Below, in pieces: positions 45,254-52,965 of a DNA stretch of 64,000 nucleotides. The stretch lies in the NCBI GenBank assembly GCA_910588225.1, contig CAJUQT010000014.1, positions 18,829 through 82,828 on the forward strand. The letters are read 5' to 3'. Both the position numbers and the translations under genes were made by a program. The DNA is from an uncultured Acetatifactor sp. (GTDB lineage Bacteria; Bacillota; Clostridia; Lachnospirales; Lachnospiraceae). How positions within the stretch are numbered: the first letter of the stretch is position 1; each line of letters opens with the position of its first letter. A model generated the notes under the pieces. The model was given only the letters and a program-made list of their open reading frames with translations, was not told the DNA's origin and did not search any database.

Positions 45254-45518
45254 CTGACTTCTCTCCCTCTGTCTCCTCTTTTTTGATGATAGCGTTGATT
45301 TTCTTCAATGTAACCAGGAACAGCACCGTTGTGACGCCTGCCCCTACCGCCGCCTCCGTGATGGCCAGATCCGGAGATTCCAGCAATATCCAGATAATTG
45401 ACATAATCAGACTGTAGGACATGAAAATCAGTATGGTATTCAAAAGCTTTTTGGACAAACTGGCCGCAATAGCACAGACCACCAGAAATATCAGTAAAAT
45501 ACATTTAAATGCTGTCAT
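45234..45518 (-). CDS. MbhD-like subunit (DUF4040, MrpA C-terminal part)
   Basis: A 94-residue protein with three hydrophobic segments. It matches the MbhD/DUF4040 domain that in Bacillus is part of MrpA: FMSYSLIMSIIWILLESPDL, AITEAAVGAGVTTVLFLVTL. The conserved ESPDLAITEAAVGAG block is complete. A short charged tail ends the protein. Overlaps the MrpG-like gene by 14 bp and the next gene by 20 bp. Confidence 0.93.
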   Translation of the reverse strand: MTAFKCILLIFLVVCAIAASLSKKLLNTILIFMSYSLIMSIIWILLESPDLAITEAAVGAGVTTVLFLVTLKKINAIIKKEETEGEKSDEQKGS

Positions 45519-45882
45519 TTTTCTCTTCCGCCTCCTCTTCTTCCTCCGAAATATCCAGATTGACTTCCTGATAATGCTTCTCTTTATCCTCGTTTGTGGT
45601 TACCTCCAATCTGGCTACCAAATGCGAAGAAACCGGCGAAGAAAACCATAAAAAGACAATCACAAGAAACAATTTCAGAGAGTTAAAGTTCAACCCGCTC
45701 ATCACAATCAGACCCGCCAGGGCAAAGCCGATGCCCAGTGTATCCCCTATGGCAGCCGCGTGCATTCGGTTCAGTACATAGCGAAAACGAAATACCCCCA
45801 ACAGCTCAATGATAAAGGTGGCGAGACCAGCCATAAGCAGACCGCCGCCGATTATAAAACGCAGCCATTCCAGTATAATCAT
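45505..45882 (-). CDS. mrpG: MrpG-like antiporter subunit
   Basis: A 125-residue membrane protein with three segments and the MnhG/PhaG signatures: LRFIIGGGLLMAGLATFII, GVFRFRYVLNRMHAAAIGDT and FSSPVSSHLVARLEVTT. The C-terminal ~25 residues are highly acidic (EVNLDISEEEEEAEEKN), longer than usual. Overlaps the MrpF-like gene by four bases. Confidence 0.93.
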   Translation of the reverse strand: MIILEWLRFIIGGGLLMAGLATFIIELLGVFRFRYVLNRMHAAAIGDTLGIGFALAGLIVMSGLNFNSLKLFLVIVFLWFSSPVSSHLVARLEVTTNEDKEKHYQEVNLDISEEEEEAEEKNDSI

Positions 45883-46379
45883 GTTTTATTCTCCTGTTCG
45901 TCTGATTCTATGGAAGCGTCGGCAGTATTCAGACTGTCTGCACTCAGACGGCCTGCAGCCGCGACACCTGTACTCAGGCTGTCCGCACCTGTCCTGTCTG
46001 TGCTCAGTCTGTCGCCTTCCGAACGGTCTTGATCCATATTATGGATATCCTGTGTGGATACCTTCTCAACGCCCTGCATTTTCCCGTCCAGATATACACC
46101 CGTGTATACTTTTGTCAGTACAATCACGGCCAGAAAGCTGATCATGGCATAGATGATGCAGATATCCGCCAGATAGCCCTCTCCCAGCATCAATGCCAGT
46201 ACGGCGATTATTACAATGACCATGGTTCCCATCATATTTACCGACACAATTCTGTCCGCGACTCTGGGCCCGATTATTGCCCGTACCAGGCAGAGAATTA
46301 CAAGAATCGCCAGTATAATCAGCACCCCCACTAAAAATACATGATATGCCTGTTCCAGACCTTCAATCCCTCTTCCCAT
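45879..46379 (-). CDS. mrpF: MrpF-like antiporter subunit with a repeat-containing C-terminal tail
   Basis: A 166-residue protein. The first ~90 residues are MrpF/PhaF with three membrane segments (LVRAIIGPRVADRIVSVNMM, EGYLADICIIYAMISFLA). MrpF is usually about 90 residues; here a hydrophilic tail of ~70 residues follows. It includes three degenerate 10-residue repeats (GDRLSTDRTG, ADSLSTGVAA, AGRLSADSLN) encoded by three 30-bp units at 45927–46016. Function of the tail unknown. Confidence 0.92.
   Translation of the reverse strand: MGRGIEGLEQAYHVFLVGVLIILAILVILCLVRAIIGPRVADRIVSVNMMGTMVIVIIAVLALMLGEGYLADICIIYAMISFLAVIVLTKVYTGVYLDGKMQGVEKVSTQDIHNMDQDRSEGDRLSTDRTGADSLSTGVAAAGRLSADSLNTADASIESDEQENKT
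45927..46016 (-). repeat. Three degenerate 30-bp units in the mrpF-like tail
   Basis: Units at 45987–46016, 45957–45986 and 45927–45956 share a core close to GACAGNCTGAGTACAG on the minus strand. They stay in frame and encode a Ser/Thr/Asp/Gly-rich 10-residue repeat. Confidence 0.65.
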
Positions 46380-46397
46380 GTCTCTTCCACCCGCTTT

Positions 46398-46931
46398 TCA
46401 TTTCCCTTTCGTCTGCTTTCTGTCTTCCCCGACCTGCTTCTCCTCTTCAAATTTCCGGATATACCGGATAAATTCACTGTCATTTAATCCTTTTGCCAAA
46501 TCCCTGTCAAGACAGTGCACCCGATATTCCGAACCTTCCAATGTGACAGTAATAGTGCCGGGAGTCAGCGTAATAGCATTGGCCAGCAGAACTTTTCCCA
46601 CCTGTGTTTTCAAGTCAGAATGAAAGGTTACCAGTACCGGTTCTATTTCCTCCCGCTGTGTCAATATCAGATGCATGGCGCCGAAGTTTGCTTTGACTAT
46701 CTCCTTCACCAGAAGCACACAGTACCCGCAGAAACCAAATATATGACGGTAAATCTTCCGTTCTTTCGCCAGACTGTAATCCATAAACCGACAGGAGAAA
46801 CCTAATAACACTCCCGCAATCACCAAACCAAAGACACAGATTTCCAATGTAAAACTGCCGTTAAAAATCACCCATAACAGAAAATAAACCAGAAACATCC
46901 CGCACCTCGTTATCATAATCAAATTCAACAA
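46398..46931 (-). CDS. mrpE: MrpE-like antiporter subunit
   Basis: A 177-residue MrpE/MnhE protein: two N-terminal membrane segments (FLVYFLLWVIFNGSFTLEI, VFGLVIAGVLLG), then a cytoplasmic part with VKANFGAMHLILTQREEIEP, TQVGKVLLANAITLTPGTIT and VTLEGSEYRVHCLDRDLA, the family core. First gene of the antiporter operon. Start uncertain: TTG at 46931 or ATG at 46916, neither with a good ribosome-binding site. Confidence 0.9.
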   Translation of the reverse strand: MLNLIMITRCGMFLVYFLLWVIFNGSFTLEICVFGLVIAGVLLGFSCRFMDYSLAKERKIYRHIFGFCGYCVLLVKEIVKANFGAMHLILTQREEIEPVLVTFHSDLKTQVGKVLLANAITLTPGTITVTLEGSEYRVHCLDRDLAKGLNDSEFIRYIRKFEEEKQVGEDRKQTKGK

Positions 46932-46994
46932 AAAAGCAACCCCATAATGGCGTTACTTCTTTACAGTCATTATTGTTTCCAAATAAGAGTATAC

Positions 46995-47480
46995 CTAAAT
47001 AATTTCAATTCTTTCAAAATATCTGAGCAAAATATCCGCGCACTTATCAATTCCCAGCTGCGAAGTGTCCAGAATCATATGATAGTTATTCACATCTCCC
47101 CAAACCTTTCCGGTATGCCGGTAATAATAATCCGCCCTGGCCCTGTCATTCTGTTCCAACGTCAGCTTCGCGTCCTCATAGGACAGTGACTTTTTCGCCA
47201 TCACCCGATGGATACGGTCCTCCTTATCGGCACAGATATAAATGTTGAAGACATTACCCTGATCCTTCAGGATTTCGGAAGCACAACGTCCCAGAATGAT
47301 ACAGGAGTGAGTCGCCAGCTCCTTTATGAGTTCCGCTTCGTCCGCATAACTTTCGCCCTCCAGCTCGTGTTCAATGTATGCCTTATCATACACCGGAATC
47401 TCAAGCCTCCTGGACAATTCCTCCGCTATCACACCTGCGCCGGTACCAAATCTCCGGCTTATGGTAATCACCAGATTCAT
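46995..47480 (-). CDS. Short cytidylate-kinase-like protein
   Basis: A 161-residue protein of the cytidylate_kin2 family (usual length about 200). The N-terminal P-loop region reads ITISRRFGTGAGVIAEELSR, followed by IPVYDKAYIEHELEG; after that the alignment jumps to ELIKELATHSCIILGRCASE, so an internal segment seems shortened. The lid-like part (DRIHRVMAKKSLSYEDAK) and NDRARADYYYRHTGKVWGD are normal. Family members are often next to transporters in Clostridia; real substrate unknown. It has its own promoter (47578–47606) and lies 63 bp ahead of mrpE on the same strand, so it may be co-transcribed with the antiporter. Confidence 0.82.
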   Translation of the reverse strand: MNLVITISRRFGTGAGVIAEELSRRLEIPVYDKAYIEHELEGESYADEAELIKELATHSCIILGRCASEILKDQGNVFNIYICADKEDRIHRVMAKKSLSYEDAKLTLEQNDRARADYYYRHTGKVWGDVNNYHMILDTSQLGIDKCADILLRYFERIEII

Positions 47481-47577
47481 CGTTCTTCCTCCTCCCTCCC
47501 GCCCGGCTCGCCGCCTGCGGAAATAAGCCCGGTCGTGTCCGATGGACTTTCGGCCGCTTCCTGCTTAGAATAAGGTC

Positions 47578-47606
47578 ATTTTATCATATGCGGTCCTCCA
47601 TTACAA
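47578..47606 (-). promoter_or_regulatory. Promoter of the cytidylate-kinase-like gene and possibly the antiporter operon
   Basis: TTGTAA (47601–47606) and TAAAAT (47578–47583) with a 17-bp spacer, about 100 bp before the start codon on the minus strand. Confidence 0.6.
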
Positions 47607-47667
47607 GTCTGTGCAGCTGCCAAGATATGGTCTGTGGCCAGACAGGCCTTGTGCTGTGGCAGAAACC

Positions 47668-49002
47668 TTATGCCAGTGATCCCATGGGATCCCAGGGCTC
47701 CAGCATAATCGGTTCTGTTTCATACTCTGCCAGGAATGCTTCCGGCAGGTATTTTTTGTGAATTACAATCTGGTACATGAACTCATCAAACCACCTGTCA
47801 CTCATGACATAATAGCCCTTTTCTCCGGCTTTCTCCCCCCAGCTGTTCTCCACACGCCAACGATTCGGCTTTCCCTCCTCGTCCAGATTGACTCCCAGGA
47901 ATACCATGGCATGAGTCATCAAACTCTCGCCGTATTCCAGTCGCTCTGCTTTGTTCAGACCGAATCTTACATCAAGCAGCTCGTCCAGTTTGTAGAGGTC
48001 CAAATCCATTATACCACCCTCTCTGGAAGAATATTTTCCCACATCACAGCCAAACCACACGGGAGAACCATCCTTGAGCTGTGCGATTGCCGCTTTTTTC
48101 AGCTCTTCAATCTCCAGATTCAGATAACGCACCGGACGGCCTTCTTTTATATTGCCCAGGAATTTCACACTGTAGCTTCTGTGGTAAGGCTTATCCGCAG
48201 TGGGTGCATTGATCAGACTGATATAATCCTCCAGATTCAGGCCTATGTATTTCTCATAAAAGGTAAGGGGCGTCAGTCCCGTATCCCGGATAAATTCGCC
48301 GTCCTTATTCTCCGCTTCCAAATCGAAAGTCTTCGGCGGTTCACCCAGGCAGATACACAGAATCCGGTAAATGTCCTCCATCATGGCATCCTTTTTACCT
48401 GTCAGTTCTTCTCGGGTTGCTCCCTGCGCATAGGCACAACGCAGCCGACAGGCGTCCTCCCGAAGCTTCACAGTCAATGCGCTGTTCATTTCTCTGGTCC
48501 CGGAAGAAGCCTTCGTTTCCGGCATGGCATATTTCGGCACCACCCCGTATTTCCTCACCAGATTACAAAGCATATCCCACTGCCCGCCATCATTCATGGG
48601 CGCGCCCAGCAGCCAGGAAACCAGTCTTCCTTCAGTGGGTTCCTCCAACGTATCCAAGATGCTTTCCAGAAAATAATTCGACTTCTCCAGCTTGTCATAG
48701 AACAGCATATAATTCTGAGAAAGCTCAAAAGTCTCCAGATTCAGCTTTTTGATTATTTCAAAGCGGAATGTATTCAGCGCCGCAAACATCCAGCAGCGTC
48801 CGCTCTGCTTCTGATCTGTAATTGCTCCCTGCTTCAGGTTTACGGAAAAACTGTGACGGGTATTCCGCTGTGCCTCTCCGTTTTTCGCTGCCGCCCACAG
48901 ACCATTTTCGGTGACGGCATTCATGGCTACTCTGCAGGATTTATCCGCTCTGCACTTTTCCCGAAGCTGTTCCAATCTTTCTTTCGTAATATTTTCACTC
49001 AT
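47668..49002 (-). CDS. pepC: Aminopeptidase C (bleomycin hydrolase family, C1B)
   Basis: A 444-residue cytoplasmic cysteine aminopeptidase, the exact usual length. The catalytic Cys lies in QKQSGRCWMFAALN, the His in ESLMTHAMVFLG and the Asn in WRVENSWGEKAGEKGY. The C-terminal end (MLEPWDPMGSLA here with LEPWDPMG) is conserved; in PepC the C-terminus reaches into the active site and sets exopeptidase activity. The ATG at 49002 is favoured by AAAAGAGGT upstream; an earlier in-frame start adds 23 non-family residues. A near-consensus promoter lies at 49126–49154. Confidence 0.95.
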   Translation of the reverse strand: MSENITKERLEQLREKCRADKSCRVAMNAVTENGLWAAAKNGEAQRNTRHSFSVNLKQGAITDQKQSGRCWMFAALNTFRFEIIKKLNLETFELSQNYMLFYDKLEKSNYFLESILDTLEEPTEGRLVSWLLGAPMNDGGQWDMLCNLVRKYGVVPKYAMPETKASSGTREMNSALTVKLREDACRLRCAYAQGATREELTGKKDAMMEDIYRILCICLGEPPKTFDLEAENKDGEFIRDTGLTPLTFYEKYIGLNLEDYISLINAPTADKPYHRSYSVKFLGNIKEGRPVRYLNLEIEELKKAAIAQLKDGSPVWFGCDVGKYSSREGGIMDLDLYKLDELLDVRFGLNKAERLEYGESLMTHAMVFLGVNLDEEGKPNRWRVENSWGEKAGEKGYYVMSDRWFDEFMYQIVIHKKYLPEAFLAEYETEPIMLEPWDPMGSLA

Positions 49003-49125
49003 ACGCTTACCTCTTTTGTAAATTATTTCCATAGTGGTTTCACATATCCGGCCGATTTTCCGCGCCTGCATTCACATCTGCTGCCACTGCAACAGCCTGA
49101 ATATCATACAACGTTTCCAGAACTA

Positions 49126-49154
49126 AATATATCACACTTGAAAATCACTGTCAA
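49126..49154 (-). promoter_or_regulatory. Promoter of pepC
   Basis: TTGACA (49149–49154) and TATATT (49126–49131) with a 17-bp spacer, about 125 bp before the start codon. Close to consensus. Confidence 0.8.
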
Positions 49155-49211
49155 TTTCTGACATTTCGTTCGCTTTCAATCTCAATCCTCTGACTTTTCC
49201 ATTTACACAAG

Positions 49212-49253
49212 TGAGAGAGCGTATCGATTATCTTCAATCAATACGCTCTCTCA
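49212..49253 (-). other. Long stem-loop between pepC and the upstream strong promoter
   Basis: A 13-bp perfect stem TGAGAGAGCGTAT / ATACGCTCTCTCA, extended by four further pairs after one mismatch, with a six-base loop. It would end a transcript starting near 49476. Neither side has a clear T-run, so it may be a processing or stability element rather than an intrinsic terminator. Confidence 0.7.
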
Positions 49254-49286
49254 TACCTCGTTGTCCAATGGACTTTACCTCCTTAT

Positions 49287-49400
49287 TCAGTTTTTCTTCT
49301 TCCACATTCTACCCTTTGTGCCTTTCCACTTTTCCTTGTACCATGTGTACTGTAACGTTCTGAATTTCAAGTAATGCGTTACTTCTTTGTGTACTTGCAC
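49287..49400 (-). CDS. Possible 37-residue basic peptide
   Basis: A GTG-started frame of 37 residues, rich in Lys and aromatic residues (VQVHKEVTHYLKFRTLQ, then YTWYKEKWKGTKGRMWKKKN). It lies 75–190 bp downstream of a near-consensus promoter. Evidence against: the ribosome-binding site is weak (AAGG, 14–15 bases away) and a seven-codon ATG frame (MCKYTKK) overlaps its start. It is not recognised. It could be a small peptide, a toxin-like product, or chance within a small RNA. Confidence 0.25.
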   Translation of the reverse strand: MQVHKEVTHYLKFRTLQYTWYKEKWKGTKGRMWKKKN

Positions 49401-49482
49401 ATTTTTCTTACTGCCTTGCTGTTTATTATTAAATTGTCTTTGTGGAAGATGTTCTCTTTTCCCTCTCTATTTTTGTAACTAC

Positions 49483-49511
49483 AGTATATGACAGTATCTC
49501 ATATTTGTCAA
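49483..49511 (-). promoter_or_regulatory. Strong promoter with no known gene
   Basis: TTGACA (49506–49511) and TATACT (49483–49488) with a 17-bp spacer: six of six and five of six. It fires toward pepC, about 350 bp upstream of pepC's own promoter. The transcript would include the 37-residue frame, an orphan AAGGAGG at 49276–49282, and the stem-loop at 49212–49253. Confidence 0.7.
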
Positions 49512-49797
49512 TACCTTTTTTAAAATTTATTTTACATTTTTATATTTTATATTTTATCTGTATTTTTTCAGAATATTCTGACGCATTTAAAATCCCGCAT
49601 ACTCTGACTGTTCTGAAGACGGCCGCTCCGGCCCCGGAACCTGAAACCTGCAGGTGTTTGGCTGTGCCATTTGGGCCTGCACTGACGATACACTGGCAGG
49701 ACCGTAACAGTTCAGACAGGGCACGGACCTGTTACGACAGGCCGGATATTCTACCGGAAAATGGCAAAATCCTCTGGACAAAATGTTAAAATAACTA

Positions 49798-49826
49798 TTG
49801 CATCTGTCAAAAAAATGTGATATGCT
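49798..49826 (+). promoter_or_regulatory. Promoter of the exporter operon with a long leader
   Basis: TTGCAT (49798–49803) and TATGCT (49821–49826), 17-bp spacer. Transcription from about 49833 gives a ~370-base leader before the ABC ATPase gene. The region 49560–49790 holds a short inverted repeat (GTAACAG/CTGTTAC, 49704–49735) and nothing else I recognise. Confidence 0.65.
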
Positions 49827-49922
49827 ATCTGAAATTTTAAATTATCAGATTTAATATGGCTACAGGCTCCGGAGTCTGAAGAAAATCCACATTCACATAC
49901 CCGGAGCAATAAGGAGTATATA

Positions 49923-50000
49923 ATGAATTATAAAAGTAATGTGCAGTTTATTCTGATTATGCAGGTCCCTCAGATTTTGCATATTACGGTCACCACCTGA
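49923..50000 (+). CDS. Leader peptide (25 residues) of the exporter attenuator
   Basis: A short frame with an excellent ribosome-binding site (AAGGAGTATATA then ATG). It encodes MNYKSNVQFILIMQ then VPQILHITVTT. The stop codon is 22 bases before a set of competing hairpins ending in an intrinsic terminator, the arrangement of ribosome-controlled attenuators. The peptide sequence is not one I recognise as a known arrest peptide. Confidence 0.6.
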   Translation: MNYKSNVQFILIMQVPQILHITVTT

Positions 50001-50003
50001 CAC

Positions 50004-50126
50004 CGGTTTCCAGCCGGGGAGACGCATGGCCGTAAGATGGAAAGTCTTATTTGGCTATGCGGTAATCAGGATAAGAGAGAACCGCAGGGCAGATACACAA
50101 AAGTGTATTGTGTCAGGCGGTTTTTT
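50004..50126 (+). promoter_or_regulatory. Transcription attenuator with mutually exclusive hairpins
   Basis: Downstream of the leader peptide: hairpin 1 CCGG/CCGG (50003–50017); hairpin 2 with arms CGCATGGCC (50023–50031) and GGCTATGCG (50053–50061) and an inner TAAGA/TCTTA stem; and a terminator with AACCGC (50080–50085) and GCGGTT (50117–50122), inner ATACAC/GTGTAT, then a six-T run to 50126. TGCGGT (50058–50063), part of hairpin 2, is exactly complementary to ACCGCA (50081–50086) of the terminator's left arm. Pairing of these two would be an antiterminator that breaks both hairpin 2 and the terminator. Confidence 0.75.
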
Positions 50127-50205
50127 ATATATAGCAATAAAATATGACAATAAAATCCTCACAGACCATGGATTCTATTGTTGATAAAAAAGGGAGGAGC
50201 AGAAC

Positions 50206-51192
50206 ATGAACGTAATTGAGACAGAAAATTTATCGAAAACCTTTCGGGTAAAGCAGAAGGAAAAAGGGATTGCCGGAAGTATGCGGGCCATCTTCCATCC
50301 GCAGATTAAGGAAATCCCGGCGGTAAACCGGGTTTCCTTCAGCGTGGAAGAGGGAGAAGCACTTGCTTTCATCGGTCCCAACGGAGCGGGCAAAAGCACT
50401 ACTATCAAGATGCTGACCGGAATTCTGTATCCCGATGGAGGCAGAGCGGAAGTGTTGGGCATGGATCCTTCCAGAAAAAGAAAACCGCTTGCCTGCAAAA
50501 TCGGCACTGTATTCGGCCAGAAGGAACAGCTTTGGACTCACCTGACACCTTATGATAATTTCCGCTTTTTCGGCGCCATTTATGATTTGTCGGATAAAGA
50601 GACGGAAAGCCGCATCCGGGAACTGGCAGATATCTTCGATCTGAATTCCTTTGTCAATACACCCGTGAGAAGTCTGTCTCTGGGTCAGCGAATTCGCTGT
50701 GAAATTGTGGCTTCCCTGATCCACAGGCCCCGCATCCTGTTTCTGGATGAACCTACCATTGGTCTGGACCCCGTGGTGAAGGAGAATATCCGCTCTCTGA
50801 TCAGACAGATGAATAAGGAACTCCACACCACCATCTTTCTGACCAGTCATGATATAGGGGACATTGAGAAGCTCTGCAAACGAATTATCATTGTCAACAA
50901 CGGACAGATTGTGCTGGACAATTCCATGTCCCATTTGAAATATCACTACCTCAACAGGAAAATCCTGGAGGTTAAGCAGCAGGAAGAGACAGCGCCGCCG
51001 ACTGCAGAAGGAATCACCGTATTAAAGCAGAAAGGCAGTCACATAAAGCTGGAAGTGGATACCGGTGTCCTGCGAATCAACGACGCTCTGCGCCTCATCA
51101 ATGCAGAACATGTGGAGGACATCACCATTTCCAACATCCCTCTGGAAAGTATTATCACAGAAATCTATAAAAGCGCAGATGCCGGTATCTGA
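50206..51192 (+). CDS. ABC-2 exporter ATP-binding protein (COG4586 type)
   Basis: A 328-residue ATPase. Walker A is GPNGAGKSTTIKML, the signature is SLSLGQRIRCEIV, Walker B is ILFLDEPTIGLDP, with LTSHDIGDIEKLC as H-loop. The N-terminus (TENLSKTFRVKQKEKGIAGSM) and the insertion before Walker A are typical of the COG4586 group, which works with two different permeases. About 90 C-terminal residues form an extra domain. The ribosome-binding site is GGGAGGAG. Expression is controlled by the leader at 49923–50126. Substrate unknown; drug or peptide export is a guess from the attenuator. Confidence 0.9.
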   Translation: MNVIETENLSKTFRVKQKEKGIAGSMRAIFHPQIKEIPAVNRVSFSVEEGEALAFIGPNGAGKSTTIKMLTGILYPDGGRAEVLGMDPSRKRKPLACKIGTVFGQKEQLWTHLTPYDNFRFFGAIYDLSDKETESRIRELADIFDLNSFVNTPVRSLSLGQRIRCEIVASLIHRPRILFLDEPTIGLDPVVKENIRSLIRQMNKELHTTIFLTSHDIGDIEKLCKRIIIVNNGQIVLDNSMSHLKYHYLNRKILEVKQQEETAPPTAEGITVLKQKGSHIKLEVDTGVLRINDALRLINAEHVEDITISNIPLESIITEIYKSADAGI

Positions 51193-51276
51193 TGTCGTAT
51201 ATGCATCTGCACAACGCAAATAAACATGCATTCAACATGCAAAAAGCAAACGAGAAAGGAGATCTGACTCAGTATC

Positions 51277-52068
51277 ATGAAAAAATACGCCGTCATTTAT
51301 CGTTCGGTGCTGATGGAGAACCTGCAGTATGCTGTGAATATTGCCTTTGGTTTTATCAGCTATTTCATTTTCATTTTCGTCTTTATCTGTCTGTGGAACT
51401 ATATGTATGCCTCCCCCGGGGAGCTGATTGCCGGTTATACAAAGGAGCAGATGATCTGGTATGTCATGATTACGGAAGGTATGTGGTTCGGCACCCGCTC
51501 CGCCACAGTGACAAGGCAGGCGGCAACGGATATTCGAAACGGTAATATTGCCTATCTGATGAATAAACCTTACCACTACACCCTCTATGTGCTGACAAAG
51601 TACACTGCCGAGTGGGGAATCCGGCTGCCCATGTATGCCGCACTGTCCATTTCCATGGGACTGACTATGGTAGGGCGGCTGCCCGGCTTCCGGCCGATTT
51701 CCCTTCTGGCCACCGTGCCTGTCATTTTGCTGGGAATCACCATCAACGCAGTCTTCAAGTTGAGCATCAGCCTGATTTCCTTCTGGATTGAGGATTCCAA
51801 TCCCTTCCAGTGGCTCTATGACAAAATGCTGCTGGTGATAGGAACCATATTTCCTGTGGAAATATTCCCCGCCGCGTTGCAGCCTTTCTTCAAGCTCACG
51901 CCGATTTATACAGTCTGTTACGGACCGGCAAAGCTGGTGGTAGATTTCAGCTGGGAAAAATTCCTGGAAATTGTGGCGGCGCAGATGATTTACCTTGCAA
52001 TCGGCTGCGGACTTATGTTCTTCCTCTATGGAAAGGGGGTTAAAAAACTTCATGTTAACGGCGGTTAA
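51277..52068 (+). CDS. ABC-2 family permease subunit (COG4587 type)
   Basis: A 263-residue membrane protein with about six hydrophobic segments and no known catalytic motif. It has the family pattern WYVMITEGMWFGTRSATVTR, RNGNIAYLMNKPYHYTLYVL and DKMLLVIGTIFPVEIFPAAL. It forms a heterodimeric channel with the next protein. The start follows GAAAGGAGATCTGACTCAGTATC; the stop overlaps the next start by 17 bases. Confidence 0.88.
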   Translation: MKKYAVIYRSVLMENLQYAVNIAFGFISYFIFIFVFICLWNYMYASPGELIAGYTKEQMIWYVMITEGMWFGTRSATVTRQAATDIRNGNIAYLMNKPYHYTLYVLTKYTAEWGIRLPMYAALSISMGLTMVGRLPGFRPISLLATVPVILLGITINAVFKLSISLISFWIEDSNPFQWLYDKMLLVIGTIFPVEIFPAALQPFFKLTPIYTVCYGPAKLVVDFSWEKFLEIVAAQMIYLAIGCGLMFFLYGKGVKKLHVNGG

Positions 52069-52846
52069 AAATCAATTACGGGTATGCGGGCTCTCTGTCA
52101 GATACAATATTATGCGGGAGATGCTCAACAGAGTGACCTTTCTGACAAATATTGGATTCATGATTCTGAATAACGCAACCTTTATCGTACAATGGATAAT
52201 TTTGTTCCATCTGAAAGAAGATATCGGCGGCTATCACATGAGCGACGTCATGCTCCTGTGGGGCCTGGCCGCCAGCAGTTACGGCCTGTCACGGATTCTT
52301 TTTGCCAGAGCCTTTGCTCTGCCGGGTCTGATTATCAACGGTAAGCTGGACGCCTATCTGGTACAGCCGAAAAATGTGCTCCTGAGCGTCATCACCTCCG
52401 CCACCAATACCTCGGCCATCGGTGATCTGATTTATGGCTACCTGATTGTCTGCCTGTTTTGTTTCAGTGTCAGCAGGCTTCTCCTGTTTACTTTGTTTAC
52501 CATAACAGGGACCGTGATTGTAACGGCCTTTGCCCTGCTAATGGGAAGTCTGACCTTCTGGTTCGTGAGGGCGGATGCCTTTGGTGATAACATGATCAAC
52601 TGCCTGATCAGCTTCTCCACCTATCCGGATGGAATCTTTCAAGGGACGGCAAGATTTCTGCTCTACAATATTATCCCGGTGGGCATGGCGATTTATCAGC
52701 CCATTCATATTATGATAGAATTTGACGTGAGAAGTCTGCTCACCGTACTGGGGTATACCATCCTGCTGTCAGCAATAGCAATACTCGTATTCTACCGGGG
52801 ACTGCGACGTTATTCTTCCAGTAATCTGATGGAGGTAAGGCAGTAA
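52052..52846 (+). CDS. ABC-2 family permease subunit (COG3694 type)
   Basis: A 264-residue membrane protein with about six segments. It has RYNIMREMLNRVTFLTNIGF, INGKLDAYLVQPKNVLLSVI and LISFSTYPDGIFQGTARFLL, matching the COG3694 permeases that accompany COG4586 and COG4587 proteins. The ATG at 52052 is preferred (AAAGGGGGT upstream); a longer in-frame start would lie deep in the preceding gene. Confidence 0.88.
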   Translation: MLTAVKNQLRVCGLSVRYNIMREMLNRVTFLTNIGFMILNNATFIVQWIILFHLKEDIGGYHMSDVMLLWGLAASSYGLSRILFARAFALPGLIINGKLDAYLVQPKNVLLSVITSATNTSAIGDLIYGYLIVCLFCFSVSRLLLFTLFTITGTVIVTAFALLMGSLTFWFVRADAFGDNMINCLISFSTYPDGIFQGTARFLLYNIIPVGMAIYQPIHIMIEFDVRSLLTVLGYTILLSAIAILVFYRGLRRYSSSNLMEVRQ

Positions 52847-52965
52847 CCTCCTGCAGCCGACGGCGCCACCAAGCTTTTTCTTGACCGGAAATTGCGTTTC
52901 TTCTATAATAAATAACAGCCGTTCAACCTTTGGCTTTTGCCTGTAGGAAAAGGAGACCATTCATA

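Noticed and set aside
47758..49161. A 467-codon plus-strand open frame opposite pepC
   Set aside because: It mirrors pepC almost completely, shows no recognisable domain and no suitable ribosome-binding site.
49212..49253. Intrinsic terminator for the orphan transcript
   Set aside because: The stem is strong but there is no T-run on the minus strand, so it is kept only as a stem-loop.
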